Shown here: positions 51,753 through 61,356 of the stretch, piece by piece
How positions within the stretch are numbered: position 1 is the stretch's first letter
Layout of the letters: the number at the start of each line of letters is the position of its first letter
From: an uncultured Helicobacter sp.
Lineage (GTDB): Bacteria > Campylobacterota > Campylobacteria > Campylobacterales > Helicobacteraceae
Assembly (NCBI RefSeq): GCF_937893305.1
Contig: NZ_CALBGN010000001.1
Coordinates: forward strand, 1 to 64,000
Direction: 5' to 3'
DNA: 64,000 bases
The notes under the pieces: model-generated
The model's database searches: none
Told to the model about the DNA's origin: nothing
The model's input: the letters and a program-made list of their open reading frames with translations, nothing else
Made by a program: the position numbers and the translations under genes

Positions 51753-53882
51753 CTACTCTTCTTTTTGCACAATATAAATCACAATGGAATCTACAAAACC
51801 ATAACGGCGATAACCATCACCCTCTCCATCACCCTCAAATTGGTCTAAAATTGCTTTTGCTTCGTGATTTTGGAGAAGTTTTATGAGTTCAAAACTTTTA
51901 CCATAGCGTTCAAAATAGCGTTTGATTGTAATAACCCAATTCACTTCAATATTATGCAGATTTTTTTCAATTTGTTTTAAATATGCAATTTTTAGTAAAG
52001 AGCCGATTTTATCTACCCAATAATTAATTTCTAAATATTCTCCAAAAAGCACCATTGCGTGTTTTGCATTTCCACTATAAGCATAGGGTTTAGCTTCTTC
52101 ATAATGGCGCAAGAAGTCTTTTGTAAAATCTTTAAACTGCTGCATTGCGCGCAAACTTTCAATCTCATCAATTAAAGAATACACTTTTTTAATATCTTTT
52201 GTTTCAATAGCATTTAGCAAGCTTTCTTTTTGCTGCATTAGCACAATACGCTCATTTGCAGTGCGCTTAAGTGTTGGAAAAACAAGTAATGTTTCAGCGA
52301 TTTTTTTTGCTTCTTCATAGTGAAAGTTTTTTTCTAATTCAATAAGATTTGCAAGCATTCGCTCACCTACTAGTAAGACTTTTTTATATAAATCTGTATC
52401 GCGTAAAAAAGAGAATTGAAAGGTTAGACTAAAATATTCTTTGAAATTTTGTTTTTTAATAAGTGCCTCTGCTTTTTCAAACACATCGCAATTGCGCAAA
52501 AGTTGGATAATCAACTCTTTTTTGGGTGTGTTATTGAAGGGGGCTAGTGTTTGTTCTGCTAGGCGTTTATTAACATTTGCATTTTCAATTAAAAGTTTTT
52601 TGGCATTAAAAAATGCTTTATTCCAAATGTTTTCTAGTTTTTCATAGGCTTGAGTTTTAACTAGAAATTTCGTTGTTTGGAGCATTTCATAAGCTTTTGT
52701 ATAATCTTTTTTAGCAATAAGATCTAAAAATGTCTTCACACCATCTTTTTGTGCGAGATAAAAGTCAAATTCATTTTTTTTAGAAGGATTTACCACAAAG
52801 GGTGCAGTTAGCTCAACAGCTTCTTCAATGCAATCTTGATTAAGCAGATCAATTGCTTGATGTAAAATCTCTGGCCACACTTCATCAAAGACTTTTGTTA
52901 AGGGGTGAATGCTTAAAAAAACATTGTTATTAATTGCTTCTCTAGCACTTTTATAATCCTTTCTATCAAGACTTTCTTTTAGCTCATCTTTGCCCTCATT
53001 ATAATCAATTATCAATAATGCGCCATCAATAGAGCCAATAAACAAGTGATTGTGTGAAAAAGCTAATGAAGCAATCCCTGCGTGTTCATCTTTAATCTCC
53101 ATAGCCTTTGTGTTGTCTTTTAGTGCAATAACATAAAGTGTATCAGAACGCGTGCCAACAAGGGCATAATTCTCTTCAGAATCTATTGCAACGCTTGTAG
53201 GCCAAAAGGCAAAAGGATATTCTTGAGAGATGATTTTGCCATCTTTTAGACTAAAAATAATAGAGGTATTATTGCGGCACACAAGAAATAGTTTTTCATC
53301 ATCATCAAAAAAAGCAGAATCTTCTACCACATCACTTGTAACAAAGTTAAAAGCAATTTTATGGCGGAGCATATCAAACACAAGGGTAAATTTGTCAAAT
53401 CCGCTAATTGCCACAAACTCTCCACTTTTAGAAAAACGGATTGTAGAGATATAATCAGAGCGTGCAAGCAAGGAAGTAATAGGCAAAAAACTACGTCCTT
53501 CATAAAAAAACACCCGTCCATCTTGTCCGCCTGTGGCAAAAAAGCGTCCATCGTGAGAAAATGCAGAAGATTCTATATCGCCATCGTGATCATCTAAAGT
53601 GGCAATAGGCTTAGGTTTTGAGCCATCAAATTCTATGATAAAAGCCTTTTTTTCTCCAAAGATAGGAATACAAAAATATGCCAATGGAGAGATTCCAAAA
53701 GCGTGGGAGTAGCGATGTGGGGATTCCACATTTTTGGTAACTTGAATACTTTTAGAAATTTTTAAAGAAGAGTTGATTTCTACGATGTGAAAGGTGTTAT
53801 CCACGCACAATGTGGCTTCTTTGGATTCCACAATGCTTAAAACGCTACCTTGTAGTTGTTGTGTGGATTTTGGAGTTGTCAT
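51753..53882 (-). CDS. WD40-type beta-propeller plus alpha-solenoid protein
   Basis: This 709-residue cytoplasmic protein has no signal peptide. Residues 1-300 contain WD40-like blades, for example DHDGDIESSAFSHDGRFFATGGQDGRVFFYEG and DYISTIRFSKSGEFVAISGFDK. The remaining 400 residues are helical repeats with a coiled, TPR-like character (DLIAKKDYTKAYEMLQTTKF; LLNAIETKDIKKVYSLIDEI). The C-terminus has an acidic GEGDG repeat. Function not known; such a layout is used for scaffolds. The ATG at 53882 is chosen over one seven codons earlier. It is upstream of dprA in one unit. Confidence 0.75.
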   Translation of the reverse strand: MTTPKSTQQLQGSVLSIVESKEATLCVDNTFHIVEINSSLKISKSIQVTKNVESPHRYSHAFGISPLAYFCIPIFGEKKAFIIEFDGSKPKPIATLDDHDGDIESSAFSHDGRFFATGGQDGRVFFYEGRSFLPITSLLARSDYISTIRFSKSGEFVAISGFDKFTLVFDMLRHKIAFNFVTSDVVEDSAFFDDDEKLFLVCRNNTSIIFSLKDGKIISQEYPFAFWPTSVAIDSEENYALVGTRSDTLYVIALKDNTKAMEIKDEHAGIASLAFSHNHLFIGSIDGALLIIDYNEGKDELKESLDRKDYKSAREAINNNVFLSIHPLTKVFDEVWPEILHQAIDLLNQDCIEEAVELTAPFVVNPSKKNEFDFYLAQKDGVKTFLDLIAKKDYTKAYEMLQTTKFLVKTQAYEKLENIWNKAFFNAKKLLIENANVNKRLAEQTLAPFNNTPKKELIIQLLRNCDVFEKAEALIKKQNFKEYFSLTFQFSFLRDTDLYKKVLLVGERMLANLIELEKNFHYEEAKKIAETLLVFPTLKRTANERIVLMQQKESLLNAIETKDIKKVYSLIDEIESLRAMQQFKDFTKDFLRHYEEAKPYAYSGNAKHAMVLFGEYLEINYWVDKIGSLLKIAYLKQIEKNLHNIEVNWVITIKRYFERYGKSFELIKLLQNHEAKAILDQFEGDGEGDGYRRYGFVDSIVIYIVQKEE

Positions 53883-53957
53883 ACACGATTTTCCTTGTCG
53901 CAATTTTCTAAAAGCTTAAAAGCTTAATTTTAGCATATTTTCTTTAAATAAAAGACT

Positions 53958-55010
53958 TTATGGAGTAATGATTTCATTGATATACACAAGCTCTATACCG
54001 CTATTTTCTAAATAATCTACAGCATTTTTTAGGGCTAAAAGTGTGGCTTTGTGTGGGTGTCCAATAGCAATCGCATAGCCTTTTTGTTTAGCAATTTGCA
54101 CGGCTTGTATGAGCTGTTGTGTGATGCTTGGAATCTCTAAATCATTATCTAAAAAAACATCGCGTTGTAGCGGTTTTTGTTGGCAGGGATTAAAAGCGAT
54201 ATAAGGAGTATTTGCATAAGCAGCAGTGGTTTTGGTTGCAGCAATAGTTCTTGAGTCTATGAAGTTGATGCGGTGGGCGTTTAGTGTTTCTAAAAGTAGT
54301 GTCATTGCTTCTAGGTTTTGTGTGAATTTACTACCTGTGTGATTATTGATGTAGCTTAGATTTGGAAAATCTTGCTTGATTTTTTTGATATAGGATTCTA
54401 TGGTTTCTTTGGAGTCATTAACAAAGAGCCATTTATGTTCTTTTTGATAGAAATTTAAAGCTTCAAGTGGGAGATGAATCATATAGATTGGGGCGATTTT
54501 AGCGATTTCTGGCGTATCTTTATTGACTTTGCTTTTAGGAAACAAGGAAGGCGTGAGTTTAAAAGGGATTTGTGTTAGAGCTTGATATTGTGCTAGATTA
54601 CTTATATCATCAATAATAATAGCAAGTTGAGGTTTGTGGCGCACGCAAAGGTTGGAATCCAATTTTGGGTTTTGTGATGGCAGTTTTTGTATTTGTGGCT
54701 TTTGTTCTTGTTGGGTGTTTTCTTGCGGTATGTTATTTTGTAATGCGTTATTTTGCGTTGATTCTTGTGGTGGATTGGGGATTGTGGAATCTTTTTTAAT
54801 GTGTTCTAAATGTTCTTTTAAAAAGTCAATGTTTTTTTGAATAAGTTCTGCGTTGTATGTTGTAAGTGTGGCGTTATTTTCTGATATTTTCTGGGCATTA
54901 TCCTGTGGAGTTTTTGTAAGGTTTTGTTTATGAGTTGGGATAAAGTTAAAGGTTAAAAGTATTAGCAATAACGCAATAATACCTATTGTAAGAGGTTTAA
55001 CTTTATCCAT
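53958..55010 (-). CDS. Divergent polysaccharide deacetylase family protein (YibQ-like)
   Basis: This 350-residue protein has an N-terminal membrane anchor (LTIGIIALLLILLTFNF) and a Gln/Asn/Pro-rich linker. The C-terminal domain has LAIIIDDISNL, MIHLPLEAL, YINNHTGSKFTQN, FIDSRTIA and AIAIGHPHKATLLAL: metal-type Asp and His residues of the DUF610/YibQ polysaccharide deacetylase-like family. Periplasmic domain, substrate unknown. It lies six bases after minE on the same strand, so expression is coupled to the Min genes. Confidence 0.84.
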   Translation of the reverse strand: MDKVKPLTIGIIALLLILLTFNFIPTHKQNLTKTPQDNAQKISENNATLTTYNAELIQKNIDFLKEHLEHIKKDSTIPNPPQESTQNNALQNNIPQENTQQEQKPQIQKLPSQNPKLDSNLCVRHKPQLAIIIDDISNLAQYQALTQIPFKLTPSLFPKSKVNKDTPEIAKIAPIYMIHLPLEALNFYQKEHKWLFVNDSKETIESYIKKIKQDFPNLSYINNHTGSKFTQNLEAMTLLLETLNAHRINFIDSRTIAATKTTAAYANTPYIAFNPCQQKPLQRDVFLDNDLEIPSITQQLIQAVQIAKQKGYAIAIGHPHKATLLALKNAVDYLENSGIELVYINEIITP

Positions 55011-55016
55011 AAGAAG

Positions 55017-55253
55017 TTATTTTTCTAGTAAAATCTCAACTTCAAGGGTATTGAAATTTTGATTAGAATCGGTTTTAATGTCTATTTTTTGAGCTTTTGT
55101 GTATTTTTTAATGACTTCTAAGATTTCTTGTTTCATTGCGTCCATATAAGGCACATTAATTGCGCGTTCATGAGCCAAAATTAGTGTCAAGCGATCTTTT
55201 GCTTCTTGTGCTGATTTTTTTTTGTTTTTAAAGAGATTATCTAAGAGATTCAT
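55017..55253 (-). CDS. minE: Cell division topological specificity factor MinE
   Basis: This 78-residue protein has the N-terminal membrane/MinD-binding helix NLLDNLFKNKK and AKDRLTLILAHERA, followed by the dimerisation domain. It drives MinD oscillation and keeps division at midcell. It overlaps the stop of minD by four bases. No minC is adjacent. Confidence 0.94.
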   Translation of the reverse strand: MNLLDNLFKNKKKSAQEAKDRLTLILAHERAINVPYMDAMKQEILEVIKKYTKAQKIDIKTDSNQNFNTLEVEILLEK

Positions 55254-56050
55254 TGAAACAACCTTCCAAAAAAGCCTTTTTTAGCTTTTAATTCCAAAAA
55301 TGGCACATCTTCACCTAAGATGCGTTTTGCAATGTTTTGATAGGCTTTAGAAGCTAGAGAATCTCCATAAATTACTGGTTCTCCCGTGTTTGTAGAAGAG
55401 ATGATTTTCTCATCTTCTGGAACGATTCCAATCAAAGGTAGAGCTAAAATATTTAGCACATCTTCAACACCTAGCATTTCGCCTTTTTCCACCATTTCAG
55501 GTTTTAGACGATTAATAATGATGTGTTTTTGGACTTCTTCGCCATTTTTTGCTTTTTGACTCTTTGCATCAATAATCCCAATGACTCTATCTGCATCACG
55601 CACGCTTGAAACTTCGGGTGTGGAGATGATTAATGCTTTATCCGCTAAGAAAATAGAATGTTCAAAACCTCCTTCAATTCCTGCTGGAGAGTCCAAAAGA
55701 ACAAGTTCAAATTCTTCTTTTAGTTTATGAATTAGTCCTGCAACTTTGTCTTTATCTAAGACATTTTTATCCTTGCTTTGACTTGCGGGTAAAAAATAAA
55801 GATTTTTTGTTTTTTTATCATTAATTAAAGCTTGAGAGAGATTACACTCCCCCTCCATTACATTGACAATATCATAAACAATACGATTTTCTAAGCCTAA
55901 AATCATATCAAGATTACGCAAACCAATGTCAAAATCCACTGCTACAACTTTCTTGCCAAGTTTAGCTAAGCCAACTGCTAGATTTGCGGTAGTTGTTGAT
56001 TTTCCAACACCACCTTTACCTGAAGTAATTGTAATCACGCTTCCACTCAA
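55250..56050 (-). CDS. minD: Septum site-determining ATPase MinD
   Basis: This ParA/MinD-family ATPase has the deviant Walker A TSGKGGVGKSTTTANLA, AVDFDIGLRNLD, LLDSPAGIE and a C-terminal amphipathic membrane-targeting tail (KAKKGFFGRLFQ). About 266 residues. The TTG at 56050 has AAGG eight bases upstream; a GTG three codons earlier overlaps that site. A TATAAT -10 box lies at 56083-56088 on this strand. It is the first gene of a minD-minE-deacetylase unit. Confidence 0.95.
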   Translation of the reverse strand: MSGSVITITSGKGGVGKSTTTANLAVGLAKLGKKVVAVDFDIGLRNLDMILGLENRIVYDIVNVMEGECNLSQALINDKKTKNLYFLPASQSKDKNVLDKDKVAGLIHKLKEEFELVLLDSPAGIEGGFEHSIFLADKALIISTPEVSSVRDADRVIGIIDAKSQKAKNGEEVQKHIIINRLKPEMVEKGEMLGVEDVLNILALPLIGIVPEDEKIISSTNTGEPVIYGDSLASKAYQNIAKRILGEDVPFLELKAKKGFFGRLFQ

Positions 56051-56082
56051 AATGCACACCTTGTTGTGAAATTAAATTTGAG

Positions 56083-56088
56083 ATTATA
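56083..56088 (-). promoter_or_regulatory. minD -10 promoter box
   Basis: GCTATAAT on the minus strand, 32 bases before the minD start codon. No clear -35 box. Sequence only. Confidence 0.5.
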
Positions 56089-56123
56089 GCGTTTGCTTCG
56101 TTAAAAAAAATTTATAAATGCTT

Positions 56124-56714
56124 CTATTCCAAAGACTTTATGCGATAGCTTTTGCGATGCACTTGGGATAAGCCGTGTGTTTTGATTGCTTGTATATGGG
56201 CTTTTGTGCCATAGCCCTTATTGTGTGCAAAGTCATAATGGGGATAAAGATCGTGTAGCTCTAGCATTTCTGCATCTTTTGCACTTTTTGCTAAAATACT
56301 TGCAGCACTGATTGTGTGGAGTTTAGAATCACCTTTAATGAGTGTTTTTAAATGTGGAATCTGAAAATTACAATTTCCATCAAAAACATAAAAAGGCGCG
56401 TAAAGTGTATTTAAAATTTCTTGCAAGGCTTCTTTGAGACAGACACTTAAACCTTTTGTGTCAATCCTTTTTGCGTCTTTTTTGATAATTTTAAAGGTTA
56501 CATAATCTTTTAGGGAGTTTGCTAGGGTGTCGCGTGTTTTTTGGCTTAAAGTTTTGGAATCTTTTAGAGAGTTTTTTAGAAGTTCTGGGAGTTTATCCAA
56601 AATCACCCCACATACAAAAAGCGATCCTGCCACACAGCCCCTGCCTGCTTCATCAATGCCACAAAATTGCGCATTTGAAGGGATATTTAAAGACCTTAAA
56701 ATTTCAGATTCCAT
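56124..56714 (-). CDS. rnhB: Ribonuclease HII
   Basis: It removes RNA from RNA-DNA hybrids. The catalytic motif FCGIDEAGRGCVAGSL supplies the first Asp-Glu; further acidic residues are in LKDSKTLSQ and VFDGNCNF, and the C-terminal HRKSYRIK is typical. 196 residues. Stand-alone gene, 64 bases before the minD unit. Confidence 0.95.
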   Translation of the reverse strand: MESEILRSLNIPSNAQFCGIDEAGRGCVAGSLFVCGVILDKLPELLKNSLKDSKTLSQKTRDTLANSLKDYVTFKIIKKDAKRIDTKGLSVCLKEALQEILNTLYAPFYVFDGNCNFQIPHLKTLIKGDSKLHTISAASILAKSAKDAEMLELHDLYPHYDFAHNKGYGTKAHIQAIKTHGLSQVHRKSYRIKSLE

Positions 56715-56818
56715 AATTTTCCTTAGCGTGAATTTACTTTGGATTCCAACTTTTGTGTTTTGATATGAAATCTATCATTAAAATTCAAGAGTAAAAATAG
56801 AGCTAAAAGCTCTCAACC

Positions 56819-59281
56819 TTATTTTAAAATCACGGCTAAAACTTCTTTAAATTCACTCACTGGGCGTATTTTTAGTCCATCTTTAACTTCTTGTGGGATC
56901 TCATCTAAATCACGCTCAAAGTTTTTCTTAGGGATTAGCACTTCTTGCATACCTGATTTGTAAGCGGCAATAAGTTTTTCTTGCAAGCCACCAATAGGCA
57001 AAACTTTACCTCTTAGAGTTAGCTCGCCCGTCATTGCAACATCTCCGCGCGCTTTTTTGTTTGTAAGCAGTGAAGCTAACGCACTTGCAATAGCAATCCC
57101 AGCACTTGGTCCATCTTTTGGTGTAGCACCTTCTGGGACATGTAAATGAATATCAAAGCGGTTATAAATTTCGCTTGCACTTGGTTTTAATTTCTCTTCT
57201 TTTTCTTTTGGGGTAAGTGGGATGAGTTTTGGATCAATCTTTAGTGTGCCATTATCAATCAACGATTTTACATAAGAATACGCAATCTTTGCGCTTTCTT
57301 TCATTACATCACCCAAATTTCCTGTGATTTGTAAGCTACCTTTACCTTTAATTTTCAGTGCTTCAATCTTTAGCACATCGCCACCTACGCTTGTCCAAGC
57401 AAGTCCATTGATAAGTCCAATTTCTGCATTTTTGCTTGCATTTTCAAACTCAAAAACGATTTTATCTAGATAGTTTGGTAGTGTTTTTGGAGTGATGAGA
57501 ATCTTTTTTTGTGTTTTGGATTCCGTATTTTCTTCTGTGTTTTGTAGGATTTGCTTGCTAACTTTGCGTAAAATTTCTGCAATCTTGCGCCTTAAATTTC
57601 TAACCCCAGCTTCTCTTGTGTATTTTTCAATAAGCATTTTAATTGCTGGGAGATTGAAGCTTACTTCATTGCCTTGTAAGCCGTGTTTTTTCAACTCTTG
57701 CGGAATTAAATATTTTCTAGCAATTTGCTCTTTTTGATTAGGCGTGTAGCTATTAATATTAATAAACTCCATTCTATCGCGCAAAGGCGCAGGGATTGCA
57801 CTAATATCATTTGCGGTAGCGACAAAAATCACTTGACTTAAATCCAAATTGAAATTTGTATAATAATCTCTAAATTCTTTGTTTTGTTCAGGATCTAAAA
57901 TTTCTAAAAGCACAGAAGATGGGTCTCCGCGAAAAGAATTTCGGATTTTATCAATTTCATCTAGCACAATAACAGGATTCATTTCTTTTGCATCAACAAG
58001 TCCTTGCACGATTCTTCCGGGCATTGCTCCAATATAAGTGCGACGATGTCCGCGTAGCTCACTTACATCTTCTAATCCTCCTAATGCAATTCTTACTAAT
58101 TTGCGTTTTAAGGCTATGGCAATAGAGTTTGCAAGGCTTGTTTTTCCAACTCCGGGAGGTCCATAAAAACACAAAATCGTCCCTTTAGCTTCTGTTAGAT
58201 TTGATGAGTTTTTGGAATCTGTTTTGGATTCTTCTTGACGCATTTGAAGAAGTTTGCGCACTGCAAAATATTCTAAAATGCGTTCTTTTGGTTTTTCTAG
58301 GGCATAATGATCTTTATTGAGTTGTTTTTGCACTTCGTTAATTTCCAAATCTTTTTTTGCATAAGAACCAAAAGGTATTTCAAGCACAACTTCTAGGTAA
58401 TTTTGCAAAAGATTTGCATCTGCGCTATCTTGATGCATTCTTGATAGTTTATTGATTTGTTTTTGAATTTCTTTGTAAGTATTTTTTGGCATAAAGGATT
58501 TTAGGGATTCCAATTTTTGACGATATTCTTCAAGTTCAGAATCTCTGTTAAAATCTCCACCAAGCTCTTTTTGGATTTGTTTTAGTTGTTCTTTTAAGAA
58601 ATATTCTTTGTTTGTCTTTTCCATTTGAGAATTGACTTTGTTTTTGATTTCTTTTTGAATCTGTTGAGCGCGGATTTCCTCCATCGTAATTTCAATAAGG
58701 CTTAAAAGTCTTTCTTCTGGATTATCTTCTTTAAAAATCTTATAAGCTTGATCTTTTTTTAAGCGTATTGCGCTAGAGATCAAATCTGCTGCACGATTTG
58801 GGTCGCTTGTATCATTAATGCTTTTGAGTAAATCTTGTGGAAAATGTTGAGAAATATTATAAAGCGTGCGCAACTTTTCTTTTAATACTGCTAAAATTGC
58901 TTCAATACGCACAGCGTCATAGGGTTGAGAAAGAATAGGGGTAACACTTGCAATGCGTGGAGTTTTGGATTCTAATTGTAAAAGACTGCCACGACTTAAG
59001 CCTTGAAATAGAATCTTAACGCGTCCTTCAGGAAGTGCAACACGACGCATAATTGTCCCAATAACGCCTACATCATAAAAATCTAGCACATCATCATCGT
59101 TAGATTTTGAAGGAGCGATGAAAATGAGTTTGTCTTTACTCTCCATCGCAAGTTCAATGGATTTTAGATTTTCTTCATCACTAATAAATAAAGGAGCAAT
59201 CATAAAAGGATAAAGAAGCATATCTTCATCAACAATAACAGGTATGCTCTTTGGAAATTCTCCATAACGCGCTAACTGCAT
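56819..59281 (-). CDS. lon: ATP-dependent Lon protease
   Basis: This AAA+ serine protease of 820 residues has an N-terminal LAN domain (PVIVDEDMLLYPFMIAPLFI) and a coiled middle. Walker A is YGPPGVGKTSLANSI, Walker B NPVIVLDEIDK, and the protease domain has catalytic Ser in PKDGPSAGIAIASAL with the Lys 43 residues on. The ATG at 59281 has GGAG seven bases upstream and is preferred to one five codons earlier. It follows bamD with only a short overlap-size gap, as in Campylobacter. Confidence 0.95.
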   Translation of the reverse strand: MQLARYGEFPKSIPVIVDEDMLLYPFMIAPLFISDEENLKSIELAMESKDKLIFIAPSKSNDDDVLDFYDVGVIGTIMRRVALPEGRVKILFQGLSRGSLLQLESKTPRIASVTPILSQPYDAVRIEAILAVLKEKLRTLYNISQHFPQDLLKSINDTSDPNRAADLISSAIRLKKDQAYKIFKEDNPEERLLSLIEITMEEIRAQQIQKEIKNKVNSQMEKTNKEYFLKEQLKQIQKELGGDFNRDSELEEYRQKLESLKSFMPKNTYKEIQKQINKLSRMHQDSADANLLQNYLEVVLEIPFGSYAKKDLEINEVQKQLNKDHYALEKPKERILEYFAVRKLLQMRQEESKTDSKNSSNLTEAKGTILCFYGPPGVGKTSLANSIAIALKRKLVRIALGGLEDVSELRGHRRTYIGAMPGRIVQGLVDAKEMNPVIVLDEIDKIRNSFRGDPSSVLLEILDPEQNKEFRDYYTNFNLDLSQVIFVATANDISAIPAPLRDRMEFININSYTPNQKEQIARKYLIPQELKKHGLQGNEVSFNLPAIKMLIEKYTREAGVRNLRRKIAEILRKVSKQILQNTEENTESKTQKKILITPKTLPNYLDKIVFEFENASKNAEIGLINGLAWTSVGGDVLKIEALKIKGKGSLQITGNLGDVMKESAKIAYSYVKSLIDNGTLKIDPKLIPLTPKEKEEKLKPSASEIYNRFDIHLHVPEGATPKDGPSAGIAIASALASLLTNKKARGDVAMTGELTLRGKVLPIGGLQEKLIAAYKSGMQEVLIPKKNFERDLDEIPQEVKDGLKIRPVSEFKEVLAVILK

Positions 59282-59289
59282 AGATTCTC

Positions 59290-59958
59290 CTACCATTCAA
59301 AAAGCTTTTGATACCACGGCGATTCTACATCATCGCGCAAGACATCTTTTAGCCACTGAACTTCTTGTGTTTTCTCTCTGTAAAACTCTGCACCACTACC
59401 TTTTTTCTTGCGATCATAAAGGCGTGCAATTTCTTCATTAAGCGTTAGATTGGATAATTCTAAGCGCAAAAGCATTGAATCCACCATTGGACGATAGCGT
59501 GAGTAGGGATACTTTTGGGTAAAATCTTTGGCGTCTCCAATGGAATCTAAAAGTAATTGCTGATCACGAAATTGTTTAGAAAAGGCAAAATAATTTGCTT
59601 GGAGTTTTAAAAATTTGATAAAGTCAATGTTTTCTGGGCTTCCAAAGCGTTTGGTGAATTCATCAAAATAAAATCCCGCAAGCATATATTCTTCTTCTTG
59701 CATATGCGCACGCCCTAAAATCAACATTGCCTCACTTAGCAAAGGAGAGTTTAAATGCTCACTTTGTAAAGATACAAAATAGCTATCTGCTTTTTCTAAA
59801 TCTCCATTGCGGATTTCTTTTAACATATTTTGATACCAATAATCTGCCGGTTTATTGACTTCATCAAGGGCTAACCCGCTGTTTGTCTTAGAAGAACAAG
59901 CACCAAAAAGCAGAGCAACACAAAGACTAAAAATGGAAATTTTAATTGTTTTAAACAC
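59290..59958 (-). CDS. bamD: Outer membrane assembly lipoprotein BamD
   Basis: This 222-residue lipoprotein has a signal peptide MFKTIKISIFSLCVALLFG and lipobox cysteine in LFGACSS. TPR-like repeats follow, with YWYQNMLKEIRNGDLEKADSYF and KYPYSRYRPMVD typical of BamD. It works with BamA in inserting outer-membrane proteins. The GTG at 59958 has AAGGA upstream and gives a normal signal peptide; the longer frame from 60003 adds 15 residues before it. Confidence 0.88.
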   Translation of the reverse strand: MFKTIKISIFSLCVALLFGACSSKTNSGLALDEVNKPADYWYQNMLKEIRNGDLEKADSYFVSLQSEHLNSPLLSEAMLILGRAHMQEEEYMLAGFYFDEFTKRFGSPENIDFIKFLKLQANYFAFSKQFRDQQLLLDSIGDAKDFTQKYPYSRYRPMVDSMLLRLELSNLTLNEEIARLYDRKKKGSGAEFYREKTQEVQWLKDVLRDDVESPWYQKLFEW

Positions 59959-60176
59959 TTTGAGATTCCTTTTATAATAGGGATTTATCAAGGCTAAAGT
60001 CAAATTTAGAGAATGAAATTAACGGACGTAATTATAGCGGATTTGTGGATAATTTTTCTAAAATTTAGATAAATAAAATTGATTTTTTGTTTTAATTGCG
60101 ATAAAATCACACGCAAAACTTTGGCACAAATGCTACATATTGTCAAAATACATCAAAGGGCAAAAGGAATTAAGGA

Positions 60177-60611
60177 ATGGAATTTGAAGTAAAATCGCCA
60201 ATTTTAGGTTTTGAACAGATTAAGAAAATGAAGTTAGAAAAGGTTGCACAAGATGATGAAACTTTTATGCAGCTAAAAAGTCTGCACGATGATGGGATTT
60301 CTTTTACTTTGATTAATCCTTATAGTGTGCGCTCTGATTATGAATTTGAGATTCCGCTACCTATTAAAGAAGCGTTGGTTTTGAAGGATTCTACAAATGT
60401 GGCTGCGCAAAGTAATCAGGTTGTTACACTAAATATTGTTTGTATTCAAGAACCTATTCAAAACTCCACAATTAACTTCCTAGCTCCTATTTTGTTTAAC
60501 TTTGAGAATCAAACGCTTGCACAAGTTGTGCTAGAAAATCAAAAATATGAAAATTTTGGGCTTGCGGAGCCGATTTCTAAGTTCTTTGACTTCATGCAAC
60601 AATCCAAGTAA
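60177..60611 (+). CDS. fliW: Flagellar assembly factor FliW
   Basis: This 144-residue protein has FEVKSPILGFEQIKKMKLEK, FTLINPYSVRSDYEFEIP and SNQVVTLNIVCIQEPIQNSTINFLAPILFN, the FliW pattern. FliW binds flagellin and antagonises CsrA, so flagellin synthesis is tuned to secretion. The stop overlaps proC by one base; the gene is divergent from bamD-lon, the order I recall in C. jejuni. Confidence 0.92.
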   Translation: MEFEVKSPILGFEQIKKMKLEKVAQDDETFMQLKSLHDDGISFTLINPYSVRSDYEFEIPLPIKEALVLKDSTNVAAQSNQVVTLNIVCIQEPIQNSTINFLAPILFNFENQTLAQVVLENQKYENFGLAEPISKFFDFMQQSK

Positions 60612-61351
60612 TGAAAACCTTAATCCTTGTTGGTTATGGAAAAATGGCAAAAGCCCTAGCTTTGGGCTTAAAAGATACCTATAAAATCATAGTAACAGGT
60701 AGAGATGTTGTTAAAATTCAAAATTTTTGTGAAATTTTAGGATTAACCCCACTTGTTTTAAAAAAGTCTTTATTAGATATTACAGGTGCTGAAGTTTTAC
60801 TTTGTGTTAAACCTTATGCGCTTGCTTCTTTTGAGTTTGAAGGTAAAGCAAAATGCGTGTATTCCATCTTAAATGCTGTGAGTTTAGAGCAATTAAAAGC
60901 TGCAATGCAATCGCAATTTTATATCCGTGCAATGCCAAATGTTTGCGCAAGTATAAAGAAATCTATAACAAGTCTTTGTGGTGATGTGGAATATAAACAA
61001 GAAGCTTTTAAGATTTTTGATAGTCTTGGAGAAAGCATTTGGCTAGAAGAGAAGCATTTTGCATTAGCTACGGCACTTGGCGGTTGCGCGCCTGCATTTT
61101 TGGCTCTTGTTGCAGAATCTCTTATTGATAGTGGAGTAACTTATGGACTAACTAGGGAGGACTCTACACAGATTGTGCAAACGCTTTTTAGCGGATTTTC
61201 TGATCTTTTGAAACAAAATCACCCCGTGCTTTTAAAAGAAAGCGTAATGAGTCCTGGAGGCTCTACTGCACAAGGTGTAGCTACACTAGAAAAACATGCA
61301 ATTAAAAATGCTTTTTTAGAAGCAGTATTGGCTTCTAAAAATTTTGCTTAA
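60611..61351 (+). CDS. proC: Pyrroline-5-carboxylate reductase
   Basis: It reduces pyrroline-5-carboxylate to proline. The Rossmann motif ILVGYGKMAKALALGL, RAMPNVCASIKKSITSL and the C-terminal MSPGGSTAQGVATLE are diagnostic. 246 residues, a little short. It starts in the last base of fliW's stop. Together with putA/putP, the organism can both make and consume proline. Confidence 0.93.
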   Translation: MKTLILVGYGKMAKALALGLKDTYKIIVTGRDVVKIQNFCEILGLTPLVLKKSLLDITGAEVLLCVKPYALASFEFEGKAKCVYSILNAVSLEQLKAAMQSQFYIRAMPNVCASIKKSITSLCGDVEYKQEAFKIFDSLGESIWLEEKHFALATALGGCAPAFLALVAESLIDSGVTYGLTREDSTQIVQTLFSGFSDLLKQNHPVLLKESVMSPGGSTAQGVATLEKHAIKNAFLEAVLASKNFA

Positions 61352-61356
61352 ATTTA

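Noticed and set aside
60122..60133. TTGGCACAAATGC upstream of fliW looked like a sigma-54 promoter.
   Set aside because: The GG to GC distance is about three bases too short for a -24/-12 promoter.
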